The position numbers and the translations under genes were made by a program. From Biomphalaria glabrata (Eukaryota > Mollusca > Gastropoda > Planorbidae), in NCBI RefSeq assembly GCF_947242115.1, contig NC_074719.1, positions 36,726,012 through 36,790,011 of the forward strand: a DNA stretch of 64,000 nucleotides, written 5' to 3'. This document shows, one piece after another, positions 12,458 through 23,149 of this stretch. Positions within the stretch are counted from its first letter, which is position 1. Each line of letters begins with the position of its first letter. The notes beneath the pieces were generated by a model. That model had not been told where the DNA came from, made no database searches, and saw only the letters and a program-made list of their open reading frames with translations.

Positions 12458-15120
12458 AGAATAAAATATTATTTAGACAAACAAGTAATGATAACAAGAA
12501 AATAAAACAACTTGTCTTACCACAGAAATATTGGAAAGATGTTTTAATCATGACACATGATAATAATTTAGCAGCACATAGGGGAGTAAAGAAATGTTAT
12601 AGGAATTTGTCAAAACAAGTATTTTGGCCCAAAATGAAAGCAACAATCAACAAATACATAAACTCATGTGACATATGTCAAAAGAGATCTAACAAAAGCT
12701 TAGTGAATAAAGCACCCATTCAAGAAATGGATGAACCTACAGAACCATTTCAGAAAGTATCTATTGATTTAATAGGACCTTTAATTCAAACTGAAAATAA
12801 TAACAAATACATTCTAACAGTAATAGACATGTTTAGTAGATACCCAGAGGCAATCCCATTATCAAATACAAGTGCAGAGAATATCATTAATGCCATAACT
12901 CAAAAAGTAATTACAAGACATGGTATACCTAAAATTATATTGAGTGATCAGGGATCTCAGTTTAAGTCAGAACAATTTAAGAAATGGCCTAAACAATACA
13001 ATATACAACACATATACTCTTCGGTTTACCACCCGGAGAGTAACGGTTTATGTGAACGATATGGTGGTTCATTAAAAAGATCACTAACAAAAATAATTCA
13101 GAATAATCAGAACAAGTGGGATCATTACATTAACTATGTACTATTTGCTCATAGAAACAACATCCATGAAGCAACACAATTTTCACCATATGAAGTAATA
13201 CATGGAAGAAAACCTAGAGATGAATTAGATGTTTTCAAAGAAAATCTAATAAACAATGAGAATAAATTAAATAATGACAGTGAAACAACAATCACAACAG
13301 AATTGAAAGAAATATGGACTCAAGCATATAACAACAATAAGAAGTACAAACAAAGTGCTCATGAGAATATAAATAAGAAAAGGCAATTGAAAACACTAGA
13401 AGTAGGAAACAATGTATTAATATTGATAAATGACCTGAAAAATAAAATTGGTAAACAATGGAAAGGTCCATTTAAGGTGATAAAACAAATTAATGATGTG
13501 AATTATCAAATTGAAATAAATGGGAAAATTAAAACATATCACATAAATAATTTGAAACTGTATTATGATAGAGAAGATGAGTTAATACAAAACATTCAGG
13601 AGGAAATAGAAAATACATTTTCAGAAAGAGAAGAATGCTTAATGATAATAACAAATGAAAATCACAATGAAAATGATATTAAGGAAATACCTGTAATAGA
13701 AACAAAAGAGAATCAAACTTGGCAAAAGATTAATCTTAATAATTTAACTAAGGAAAAGTCAAAAGACATAACTAAAATAATACAGGAATACAAAGAAATT
13801 TTTTCCAGCATACCAGGAAAAACAAATATTATTAAACATGACATTAAAGTAACAGATCCAAAACCTATCAAGCTTAAGCCATATAGAATACCGCTACATT
13901 TACAAGACAAAGTAAAGAAAGAAATAGACAATTTACTAGAATCAGGTATAATTGAGCCATCAACATCTCCTTATGCTTCACCAATTGTGATAGCCAAAAA
14001 GAAGAATGGAGATATAAGATTATGTATTGATTATAGGAAACTTAACAACATCACAGAATTTGACCCATATCCAATGCCAAATATAGAGGATATTTTACAT
14101 AAATTAAATGGAGCAAAATTTTTTACTAAATTGGATTTAACTAAAGGTTATTGGCAAATACCTTTAACAGAAAATGCAAAACCTTACACAGCATTTGTAA
14201 CACCATATGGTATTTTTCAATGGAATTATATGAGTTTTGGATTAGTAAATGCACCTGCCACATTTAATAGAATGATGAACATGATAATTGGAAACAAAGA
14301 AAATGTTATTTGCTATTTGGATGACATATGTATTTTTAATAATAGTTGGGAGGAACATTTGGTAGATGTAAAAGAAGTGTTCAAAATAATAAAAGAAAGT
14401 GGACTTACAATTCAAGCAGAAAAAGTAGAAATAGGATTGGAGGAAATAATTTTCTTAGGACATAAAGTAAATAACAACATGATTAGCCCTATTGAAGATA
14501 ACATAAAGAAAGTACTTAATATTGAAATACCTACAACAAAAAGACAAATTAAAAGCATATTGGGAATAGTAAATTATTACAGAAAGTTTATAAAGAACTT
14601 AGCAGAAATAGTGAATCCACTAAATGACTTACTTAAAAAAGGAAAACCTCAAAAAGTAGTTTGTAATGAGGAATGTGTGAAAGCTATTGACAGAATTAAA
14701 GATGTTTTTAGTCATGAATTAATATTAAGACTACCTGATAAAGACAAAATATTTTATGTCACAACTGATGCATCTGGTAATGCTATTGGTGGTTGTTTAA
14801 TGCAGAACTATGATAACTTACATCCTATATTATATGTAAGTAGAAAATTGTCAGAGGCAGAGAAAAAATATAGTGTCATTGAAAGAGAAGCCTTAGCTGT
14901 AATATGGGTAATTACTAAGCTAGAGAGCTATTTAATAGGAAGGAAATTCATTTTATTAACTGATCATAAACCTATTCAGTATATACAGCAAAAGAGCATG
15001 AAAAACAGTCGTGTTTATAGATGGTTCTTAGCACTACAGGAATATAAATTTGAAGTGAAAGCTATTAGTGGATCTGTGAATATTGTAGCTGATCTATTGT
15101 CTAGAATGACATTGAAGTGA
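12439..15120 (+). CDS. pol: integrase, then reverse transcriptase and RNase H
   Basis: This long open frame of about 890 codons holds the enzymes that copy and insert the element. The integrase comes first: a zinc-binding HHCC module ending CDICQKRS, a catalytic core with VSIDLIGP, SDQGSQFKSE and HPESNGLCERYGG, and a GPY/F-like end domain (KQWKGPFKV). Reverse transcriptase follows with LCIDYRKLNN, LDLTKGYWQIPL and the catalytic YLDD near 14316, then RNase H with TTDASGNAIGG and LLTDHK. The residues I expect at the active sites are visible. The domain order INT-RT-RH is the striking point. The same order is found in the second LTR element at 42703-48889. Confidence 0.88.
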   Translation: MEKFCIENKILFRQTSNDNKKIKQLVLPQKYWKDVLIMTHDNNLAAHRGVKKCYRNLSKQVFWPKMKATINKYINSCDICQKRSNKSLVNKAPIQEMDEPTEPFQKVSIDLIGPLIQTENNNKYILTVIDMFSRYPEAIPLSNTSAENIINAITQKVITRHGIPKIILSDQGSQFKSEQFKKWPKQYNIQHIYSSVYHPESNGLCERYGGSLKRSLTKIIQNNQNKWDHYINYVLFAHRNNIHEATQFSPYEVIHGRKPRDELDVFKENLINNENKLNNDSETTITTELKEIWTQAYNNNKKYKQSAHENINKKRQLKTLEVGNNVLILINDLKNKIGKQWKGPFKVIKQINDVNYQIEINGKIKTYHINNLKLYYDREDELIQNIQEEIENTFSEREECLMIITNENHNENDIKEIPVIETKENQTWQKINLNNLTKEKSKDITKIIQEYKEIFSSIPGKTNIIKHDIKVTDPKPIKLKPYRIPLHLQDKVKKEIDNLLESGIIEPSTSPYASPIVIAKKKNGDIRLCIDYRKLNNITEFDPYPMPNIEDILHKLNGAKFFTKLDLTKGYWQIPLTENAKPYTAFVTPYGIFQWNYMSFGLVNAPATFNRMMNMIIGNKENVICYLDDICIFNNSWEEHLVDVKEVFKIIKESGLTIQAEKVEIGLEEIIFLGHKVNNNMISPIEDNIKKVLNIEIPTTKRQIKSILGIVNYYRKFIKNLAEIVNPLNDLLKKGKPQKVVCNEECVKAIDRIKDVFSHELILRLPDKDKIFYVTTDASGNAIGGCLMQNYDNLHPILYVSRKLSEAEKKYSVIEREALAVIWVITKLESYLIGRKFILLTDHKPIQYIQQKSMKNSRVYRWFLALQEYKFEVKAISGSVNIVADLLSRMTLK

Positions 15121-15702
15121 AATAATTTTGTAAATAAACTATGATTATATTGAGTATGTAATATATATTAATATATTGACACCATTTATATGTTATGAAA
15201 AAGGAAGATAAGTAAATTTGATGTTAAGCATTTAAAAGTAAGTATGGATATTTTTTTTTTTGTGAATCATTTCATATACCATTGACGAAAGTTAGTTCTA
15301 TGGAAAAGGGTGAGTATAAAAGAAAAATGGACAAAAGCGTATAAAAGGGTGGTAAGAAAAAAAAATTTATTGAATGTGTAAATAAAGTCTATAATTGTTT
15401 TTTGAAATATTGTATTTTATCAGATTACTGCCAGTGAAGAACATTTTTTGTGAGTGTATGACGTGTCCATAAGATGCCACATTTTCCTACATGATGAACT
15501 GTGTACCAATGAAGATGATTCTGGAATGTTATGAACATTGACATTGAATATGAGGAACTGTCAAGTTAGGATGAAGAAGTCAAGATGAAGATGTCAAGAT
15601 TTTATGTTTGTTTGTCTTCCCCTTAAATTGAAAATGCCCTTGTAAGACTTGACAGTAGTGGAAAAATATTGACATATTTTTTTTTCAAGGGGGGGAGGAA
15701 TC

Positions 15703-16065
15703 TGTTAGACACCTTATTTATATAGGTTAGTTATTTAGCGACGCACCATAGAAGACGCATATTGAACGGGACTAGTGACGTTTGGGATATGTTGGGTTAG
15801 AGACTGAAAAATCAGTTAGCGATAGAACACTCCAGGGTAACGACGTGTTTAGTGACAGAGACTTCTACTGTGGCCTTTTATCAGAATAAATCCATGTACA
15901 ATTGTTCATCAGAGTTGACTACATCTCTTCACTTGTTAAAATAGATGTTGTATAGTCCTTGTTTGGATTGTCGTTCAACTGCACGTAATACACCCGAACA
16001 ATTACACCCAAACGATTGCAGAGTAATTGGTTGACTTCAAGACAGCTTGAACTAGCAACATCACA
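15703..16065 (+). repeat. 3' LTR
   Basis: 363 bp, preceded by the purine tract CAAGGGGGGGAGGAATC. One difference from the 5' LTR is visible near its start (CATAGAAGACG against CATAGGAGACG). Being nearly identical argues for a young insertion. Confidence 0.9.
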
Positions 16066-16325
16066 CTGGTCTTAATTTCAATTCCTTTAACCCTTTTTGA
16101 GGCATGCCGAGGGGTTCTAGCTCTAGGATCTCAAACTTCGGAATCCTTAGAAGTCCACCAAACTCTAATGGGTGCCTGACATATGTTGTTGGTCACTATG
16201 CTGACCACGTGATACCTTCGATTAGCGTTGGCCATAGAAACAGATGACCTTTACATCATCTACTCCATTATTCGCTATTTCCGAAAGTGAATTTTCGTTA
16301 TATTAGGGTATGCCTTTTTACATAA
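16066..16325 (+). repeat. SINE 3' half
   Basis: The continuation of the SINE cut at 7886: TCCACCAAACTCTAATGGG, CTGACCACGTGATACC and GATGACCTTTACATCATCT match the body of other copies in the window. Confidence 0.65.
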
Positions 16326-17284
16326 TGCGACTGAAAAAAGTATTCGTTAAACAAATTATGAAATTGAACACCGCACCACAAACGTACACCAAGAGATGTG
16401 CAATGCGAACTAGAATCAAACTCTAAATATTTATTTCTATATGAAATGTTTTGATGAAGAATTAGGGTAAGGGTTAGGTTATATTATAAATTAAAATTTA
16501 AAAAATGTATGCAAATTTGGCTCCAATATGGCCACCACATTTACTGAAAATAAACTATAATTTTTAGCATTAATTACTAAGTTACTAATTAACTGTTGGC
16601 TTTTATATTTAGCAGACTAGTTTCCAGGGCATCGGACAGAATGTTTAAGATAGAAGGAATTTTTTTTTTAAATAAATGAATTTTCAAAAACTGATTATAC
16701 AAAATGATAAAAATTCGAAACATGACTGAATAATAAAAAATATTTTATTATATTATTTCAGAGGCACATAAATAAGGTATGGATATGGAAAATTTTTAAG
16801 CAATAGAGCGATATTTGTTTAAGTTGAGAATTTAAAATTTTTATCATTTACCGACAAAAATTAATTTTCTGAAAACTAAAAAAAAAATAGTTTTGTTGAT
16901 TTTGTTTAAAAAATGACTATTTTATTTTTCATGTTGTTCACTCTGCTTGCTTCATAATTTCATATATTTAAATAAAGATTTTAATGCATTAAATAGATCT
17001 TTAAAAAAAGGTAACATTATATAAACATGGGATATCTGTATTTTAAACTCGCTATGTGCTAAAGAGATATTTATATTTCTTGAGCAGATGTTTTAATGAA
17101 TGATATTTGTACAAAGTTTTACTTGTTACAATTTGCTTACCAGAGCGGTAAATGTGTAGGCAATGCCATTTTAAATAGTATCTACAAATACATAGGCCAT
17201 CCCAACACTTACACACGATTGCTCTTCATTCATTTCTCATCTGCTTTCAAAGTCACATTCTTATTGAAATAATAATTAATAATT
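16326..17284. other. Intergenic, no gene seen
   Basis: Very AT-rich unique-looking sequence between the SINE and the first segmental-duplication unit. No convincing coding frame or repeat was seen. Confidence 0.5.
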
Positions 17285-18688
17285 ATAGCTTTCTATATAG
17301 CACTAGTTTCATGTTTATAGCAATCTCAGAGCGATCTCAAATCTCATTTGTGGACATTTGTGGGTATTGGGGAGAAGGTTTACCGTGCTGCCTTTAGACG
17401 CATTAATCTGCTCGAGTCGGGTGTCGAACTTCGAGCCCCTCTCATAGAGTTAAGCCAAGTTCCAGCGTACTTAGCCTCTCGACCACGCTTCCCACTATGA
17501 GATCGTGAAGGTTTAAGAGATTTAGAGTAAAAAAAATGCTACATCTAACGACACACATAAATAACACGCCCAGTTTAAAAAATACTGTATGTGTGATTTT
17601 GTTCAATAGTAGGCCTACATTTCGACCCCCTCCTAAAGAAATGACAATTGACATGCAAAAGGTGAAGGAAAATGGTATTGCTTCCGTAGCTCTTTAGTGT
17701 TAGCGAAAAAGGCTTGTCAATGTTTTACCATGATCACATCGACAGTCGACGGCAGTATTTTAAGTTTCAACATCACTGCTTAGTTTGGGAATCTTAAAAT
17801 GAAAAAAAAAAGTATAAACTTACTAAAGTTCTAAATGCTACAATTGAGGTCATTGACAACAAAGAAACATCATTTGAACATCTATTTGAGAAATTCATAA
17901 GAAATCTAACAAGCTCTAAAAGATAAAAAGCAACCCCTGGGTCAGGAATTTTAACATTTTGCCAGTACAGGAAAGATAAATAAAAAAAATTCATTGTAAT
18001 CCCTATATAAGTGTCCACTGAGAAAATTCTGGTGATGTTGCAGGTCGGCAGGAGTACCGCCATTTGATAGGGAACGAGAATGTTACTAGAAATGTTAAGG
18101 GCCTTGAAGATATCTGTGACGTCAATTGTTATTATCGTTTTTTTGGATAACTTCCATAAATGTTTAATCTCCAAGCCTAGGTTCCCTTATTTTCTTTGTT
18201 TTTCCATTTCAGTTTTTCTTAAATCATGAGACGGTGGTATGGCGATGTCAAAAATAGTAGCGTTTTTTTTCTTTTTTATCAATGAACAAAAGATCAGGGC
18301 GATTAACACATACCGTTTAGTCGGTCAAAATATGCCTATCCCAGTACAGCAGATGATCAATAGACTCGAGAACCTCCTTGTGTTAAACCAACACCCCACT
18401 AAACGAACGGCCCTGACATTAATACCGCCATAGCCATTAACATTGCCATTTTCCTGAAAAAGAGAAACCTAAAATAATGCCAATCATTTGATACTCCGGA
18501 CATGCATTTTATCCTGCTGATTATAATAGACCCTAAGCTTGAGAGTGAGATTAGAATTGAAAAAGCAGGATGAGATAATAATTGATTCTCTCACCAGCCT
18601 TTCACAGGTTTACAGTATATTAACTAGTGGATACAAAGACGGGTTTCATACGACTCGAAAGGACAAGACGGCGTACGGTAATATATTT

Positions 18689-18689
<1 letters not shown>

Positions 18690-18725
<36 letters not shown>

Positions 18726-18763
18726 ATAAAAGAAGGAGAAAGAAAAAAAAAGAGAGAGAGAGA
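18690..18763. repeat. (GA)n microsatellite
   Basis: An interrupted GA-rich run sits immediately before a SINE head. The same tract is at 38430-38491 in unit 2. Confidence 0.85.
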
Positions 18764-18773
18764 GCATGGCTGA

Positions 18774-18913
18774 GTGGTAAAGCCGAGGGGTCCTGGTTTC
18801 GAACATTGCTGGAGACTGGGATTTTTCATATCGTTATGTCTAGCGTGGCTCTGAGTCCACCTCGCTTTAGTGGTTACCTGACATTAGTTGGGGAAAAGTA
18901 AAGGCTGGAACCC
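18774..18913 (+). repeat. tRNA-type SINE, truncated
   Basis: The head GCATGGCTGAGTGGTAAAGC and a B-box-like GGTTTCGAACATT are followed by body sequence ending at TGGGGAAAAGTAAAGGC. The 3' part present in the unit 2 copy is missing here. Confidence 0.75.
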
Positions 18914-19199
18914 TTTACATTAGACAGTTTTTTGTTTTCTACAATATATGATAAGAACTTGTCATGTGCTCTGTTGTACTTTGAATTATTATAATTATTA
19001 AAACGTTTCTTCCATGATAATCAATCAAGTTCTTTGCGCTATAGTACAGTCTCTTGTGAAATTGTTAGCTTGAAATGTTCATGGTGCGCCTAGCATCCAG
19101 TAAAATTTATAATTAAAAATACCTTGCACACATTAGGATTTCCACTCGAGTCCCCTCAGTAATGTATCCAAACTGTTCAAACTGTAAAATCACTAAATT

Positions 19200-19538
19200 T
19201 AGAAAGCCTTCAGGACAGAAGACTCAAAAGTAAAGTAGCAATTATACATAAAACACTGAACCATAATCTTCAAATACAAAAACAAAATTTAATAAAATAC
19301 TCAAAAAGACAATAAGATAACAGCACATTCCTCTTTCCATATACTAGACTAAAGTTGTACAAATGCTCTTTCTTTCCTAGCGCTATTAGAGCATGGAAAG
19401 GTTTGCCTGAGCTAGCCTGGAAAACCAGTGACTTGGCAGAAATTAGGCCATTTGTTATACATGCATGACTGAATGCATGACGCGTAGGACGTAACCATCA
19501 TCTTTTTTGTAGTAACATCTGTATCATATTAGATAAGT
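19200..19538 (+). mobile_element. LINE 3' fragment
   Basis: The + strand matches, with decay, the C-terminal end of a LINE polymerase seen on the minus strand at 39795-40195 (AGAAGACTCAAAAGTAAAG, ATACATAAAACACTGAACC). It ends in AGATAAG-type tail sequence. Unit 2 lacks it at the equivalent site, so it arrived after the duplication or was lost from unit 2. Confidence 0.7.
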
Positions 19539-20353
19539 TTTTTTTGTTTTGAGTCACTAGTGCCTGTGTATGCACAAACTAGTTGACCTTTATTGTTGTA
19601 CTTATTTGAGCTTATAAAGTGTGTAAGACATGACTAGGTAGGAAGAGGGCACACTATATATAACAGAGTGCTGCAGGAGACGCCTTCTACAGCATTGAAT
19701 GTCAAGAGAAACAAATTTATACGTTTATATTATTACGTATTTCTTAGCGTGTTCAAGAAGGCCGGCCGCCTAGAGTCTCCAATTGATCAGAGCCTCGCAC
19801 AGAAAAAAAAATAATTCTTGATATCAAAAATGTAAAACTTGGATCAAATCTCAAATATAACAGTTGTAAGTCTCACTCTAGCTCAAGGTCTACGTGACTG
19901 TTTTGGTCTACTTGTTACACTACCTATGTCAGACCAACCTTGTTTATTTCCAATAGTAAATATGTGAAAACGTGATTCCGAGTCTGTTACATCAAAAGGC
20001 AAAAGAAAAGTGTGAGACTGCAAAGAGGGGTTTTATTATATATCACCATTGATTTTTTTAACTAAACAATTATATTGCGTTTTCTTTTTAATTTTATGGT
20101 GTTAATTTTTATTTTTCTATTTTATTTGGGGCCTCCAAATTAGCTTCGCCTAGGCCCTAAGGCCTCCAATTACCTAAGGCAGGCATTGGTTTGATACATA
20201 TGTCAAAGTTTTTTCTTTTTAGGATTTACTATCCAGAAAATGCTTAAAACATAAAATAGATTCCACTACTTTGTATATCAATTATATCAACTAAAATATT
20301 AACTATACTACTATATCTATTTAGTCCAATCCGTTTTTAATATGTGTACGTAC

Positions 20354-20420
20354 TTTTTCAGTTCTAGTCACGTTTCTTGTGTTTCGAAGACAGCAAACTA
20401 CGAAGAGAGAAAGCTGATAA
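20354..20420 (+). promoter_or_regulatory. Gene A1 leader with candidate splice acceptor
   Basis: These 67 bp precede the A1 start codon and contain TACTTTTTCAG (AG at 20360-20361), a good-looking 3' splice site. That suggests an untranslated first exon further upstream, which I could not place. The whole segment is absent upstream of A2. Confidence 0.45.
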
Positions 20421-20427
20421 GATCACC

Positions 20428-22028
20428 ATGCTTCTTCAAGTATTTCCAGTTCTTCTACTGTGTTTGCTCAGTGGACTAGTCGCGGGAGAAAAGTTGAGTA
20501 GGAATGAGCAAGAAGTTATTGAGGCTTACAGGGAGTTAAGAAAGGTCAGAAAATAAAGAATTAATTCCCTTAGTGTATATAGCTAGCTAGTTACAACTTA
20601 CAATTGAAGTAGATAAATACATTAATTACTACTAGTCGACCGGCGGCGTAGTCTACGCCGCTATTTTGCAGGGCCGGCCATAGGCCACAGAAACCTATAC
20701 GACAATTACTATATTTTATTTGGATACGGATTTGTGTAAATGAAGGATATAAGTCTATTGTCTAGGTATGGGAACAGCTTGTTTGTTTGTCAAATGTTTG
20801 ACATGTTTCGGATGTTCCTTCAGAGTTGAAGATAGTTTACTTCCTAGTCCAAACCTCCCTCAGGACGACGGGGGATGGGAGCGGGCAGGGTTTGAATCCT
20901 CGACCGTCGATAAATCCGAACGACAGTCCAGCGCGCAAACCGCATGACCAGGCAGCTTTTTGAGGTCTTCACCGTTTATTGACAAAAGAAAAAACAATAA
21001 AAAATAAAACTTAAAAAAAAATCATAATAATTTAAATTTTTGAGGGGAAAAAATTAAAAACTTTCAAATGATTAGCAAAAAATTACGAATTTAGTTTAAA
21101 ACGTGTATCTCATCAGCGTTACTTTTGTTTTTGTTTTTTGTTAAGCTGACTGCATGGTGACTGATCGGTAAAGGGCCTTGCTTCCGAACCAAGGGTGAAG
21201 ACTGGGGATTTTTAATTTCGGGATCTTGGGGCTCCTATGAGTCTACCCAGCTGTAATGGGTACCTGACATTAGTTAGTGAAAAGTAATGGCGGTTGGTCT
21301 TTGTGCTGGCCACATGAAACCCTCGTAAACCGTAGGCCATAGATGTAGATAACCTTTCCATCATCTGTCCTATAGACCACAAGGTCTGAAAGGGGACTTT
21401 CATTCTTTAAAACTGCAAGGAGGCGAAAGTAAGTAAGAATAGAAAGTTCTCTGTGGTAAGATTTAATTCCCCTTATTTTGTGTGCAATTTAATTAATAAT
21501 ATTAAGTGATGATTTAATAGTATTAAGTGAGAATTTAATAATATTAAGTGACCATTTCATGAGGGATTTTTTTTTCAGGTGGCCGAAACGTTAGAAGAAT
21601 TCAAAGATCAACCAGAAGATGCAGAGCTGGAGAAAAAACGAAAAGATTTGTTGGAAACTCTACAAACTGCTGCCAGCATATTCTGTAAGGTGGTGAACGC
21701 TTTTAAAAGGGAAATAACCGAGGAAATGCAAACAGAAAAAAGAGACTTTAACTCCCTTCTTCAAGCTGCTAAGGCAGTCTGCCAAGCGCCAACTGTTGGT
21801 CAAGCGTTGCTGAATGCTGCGAAGTCACTTTGCAGCTCCAACAATGTAGGCAAACGAGAAACCCAAAGTCTGAATGATCTAACTGATGCGCACCAAGTGA
21901 ACAGAAGAGGATTCTGGGACTTCTTGGTGGAGAACGCTGCTAGAATATTTTGTTCCGTGGTCAACAACTTCCGTAGAGATTTGGCCAATTTACAAGAGCA
22001 AAGCGACGAGGCAGAGTCAGGAAGATAA
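20428..22028 (+). CDS. Gene A1: secreted multi-module cysteine peptide precursor
   Basis: Two exons, 20428-20544 and 21579-22028, joined in phase 0 (AAG|GTCAGA donor, TTTTTTTCAG acceptor), give 188 residues. Residues 1-20 form a signal peptide (MLLQVFPVLLLCLLSGLVAG). The rest is helical-looking modules separated by basic pairs: KKR 58-60, KR 82-83, KR 93-94, GKR 130-132, RR 148-149 and RR 171-172. The four mature cysteines are at 75, 107, 124 and 164. The central module (95-129) has two cysteines and ends GKR, the usual signal for C-terminal amidation. Function is unknown: a prohormone-like or defence-type peptide precursor is an inference, and an uncleaved four-cysteine helical protein is the alternative. 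It is paralogous to gene B and has a near-copy, A2. AATAAA lies at 22282. Confidence 0.8.
20781..20952 (-). repeat. Second tRNA-type SINE family, antisense
   Basis: The minus strand reads a tRNA-like head with TGGTCATGCGG and a B box GGATTCAAACC, then a body ending in TTTGACAAACAAAC. It is flanked by CAGCTT at 20775-20780 and 20953-20958. The matching place in unit 2 has an uninterrupted site, so this insertion post-dates the duplication. Confidence 0.75.
21152..21405 (+). repeat. tRNA-type SINE in the A1 intron
   Basis: The head GCATGGTGACTGATCGGTAA leads to a full body ending CTGAAAGGGGACTTTC. The same copy lies in the A2 intron at 42358-42629, so the insertion pre-dates the duplication. 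Confidence 0.85.
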
Positions 22029-22281
22029 GAGAGAATGGGAGAGGCTATTGCGACATTAGAGCTGCCAACTTTAAATCAAGTATACAGTAGATTGTACTTT
22101 TTGTTCTAGAGAAAAATGCACACAATTCTACGTGTAAATTTCCCTTTTTTTAAAATATAGACATTTAACATCTTTAAAAATGTGCTTATGTGCTTCACTT
22201 CTATGTTCATATTTTTATTTGCAAATGTTATGTAAGAAGAACCTGTCATAGACGTTGTTTAATTTTTAGCAATGAATTTTG

Positions 22282-22287
22282 AATAAA
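22282..22287 (+). terminator. Gene A1 poly(A) signal
   Basis: AATAAA lies about 250 bp after the A1 stop codon. The equivalent in A2 is at 49739-49744. Confidence 0.6.
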
Positions 22288-22429
22288 TAGCTAATTTCTA
22301 CTGTAAACATTTTCTTTTTTATTATTTTGATCGAGAGAAGAGCGAAACATATTTCTTTTTAAGAATTAAACTAGGGGAGGTAATACATTAATAAAGTGAT
22401 GCGCTGTTACATTGATATCCAGCAACACA

Positions 22430-22700
22430 TGTAGCCAAACAATGATTTACACAACAAAACAATAATTTAAAGGCAACAAAACAATGATTTATAGACGACA
22501 AAACAATGCTTTACACAAAACAAAACAATGATTTATAGATGTCAAAACAATGAATTACAAATAACCAAACAACTATTCACACACACAAAAAAAGTGCTTT
22601 ACACACAATAAAACAATGGTTTACAGACAATGAAACAATGGAGTTACACACAGCAAGACAATGATTTACAGACAAAAAAAATAAATTTATAGACGACAGA
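22430..22700. repeat. Minisatellite, about 22-bp unit
   Basis: A dozen or so degenerate copies of a unit like ACAAAACAATGATTTACACA lie between genes A1 and C1. The unit 2 array (49905-50170) has expanded differently. Confidence 0.8.
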
Positions 22701-22966
22701 ACAACGATAATATCTATCAACGCTGCAAAATTTATCTCACTTTTTCTAACCACTAAAATTATTTTCCATTAACTAATTAACTAATTTGTTTTTCTATTGA
22801 TTAGCATATCACAAAGTTTCAACTTGATCCTAGAATAGCAAGTTTACAAAATTTGTACCAGACTGACAAAAAATGAGTCTGTATAAGCTTTTTTATTGAA
22901 AAAAAAACATGCTCTCTCTCTTTCTTTCTCTATTTCTCTTATCTAAAAATCCAACTAACGATATCC

Positions 22967-23140
22967 ATGTTAATAATTCCAATTCTGTCTAGCTTATCTT
23001 TTCCTGATTTACCGCTGACACTAAATAATGTAGAGATAAAACTGAAGCAGTGTTGTTACGGTAATTGTCTCACACATTGCTTATCAGATAGTAATTGTAC
23101 TTCGCACGCAATATATTGTAAATGTACAGTATATAACTGA
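22967..23140 (+). CDS. Gene C1: small secreted cysteine-rich peptide
   Basis: This 57-codon single frame starts ATG at 22967 and stops TGA at 23138. It begins with a hydrophobic, signal-like MLIIPILSSLSF stretch and has seven cysteines packed in a short C-terminal core: CC-X3-C-X3-C-X5-C-X6-C-X-C. The CxxxC together with a final CKC resembles the spacing of cysteine-stabilised alpha-beta peptides such as defensins, but the match is loose and no family is claimed. The frame and all cysteines are kept in unit 2 (50446-50658), where the stop codon has changed. It lies between genes A1 and B1 on the same strand. It might be a terminal exon of a longer gene, because a CAG precedes the first TGT. 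Confidence 0.45.
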   Translation: MLIIPILSSLSFPDLPLTLNNVEIKLKQCCYGNCLTHCLSDSNCTSHAIYCKCTVYN

Positions 23141-23149
23141 CTGGAAATT

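Larger units (their letters stand above)
7887..16065 (+). mobile_element. LTR retrotransposon, Ty3/gypsy with Gmr1-type order
   Basis: This is an 8.2 kb LTR element inserted in a SINE, flanked by the direct repeat CTGG. It has two 363-bp LTRs, a primer-binding-site-like TGGCGACCCCGAAC just after the 5' LTR, a long leader, gag, protease, then integrase before reverse transcriptase and RNase H, and a G-rich polypurine tract just before the 3' LTR. Integrase upstream of RT is the Ty1/copia order. Within Ty3/gypsy-like elements it is the hallmark of the Gmr1 group. The LTRs differ at one position that I can see, so the insertion is recent. It looks close to whole, with about one break. Confidence 0.85.

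Noticed and set aside
18774-18860. A possible tRNA gene, because of A-box and B-box-like sequence
   Set aside because: It is the head of a SINE repeated many times in the window, with no complete cloverleaf.
22430-22700. Regular short repeats that might suggest a CRISPR-like array
   Set aside because: The units are contiguous and degenerate with no unique spacers, and the genome is eukaryotic. It is a minisatellite.
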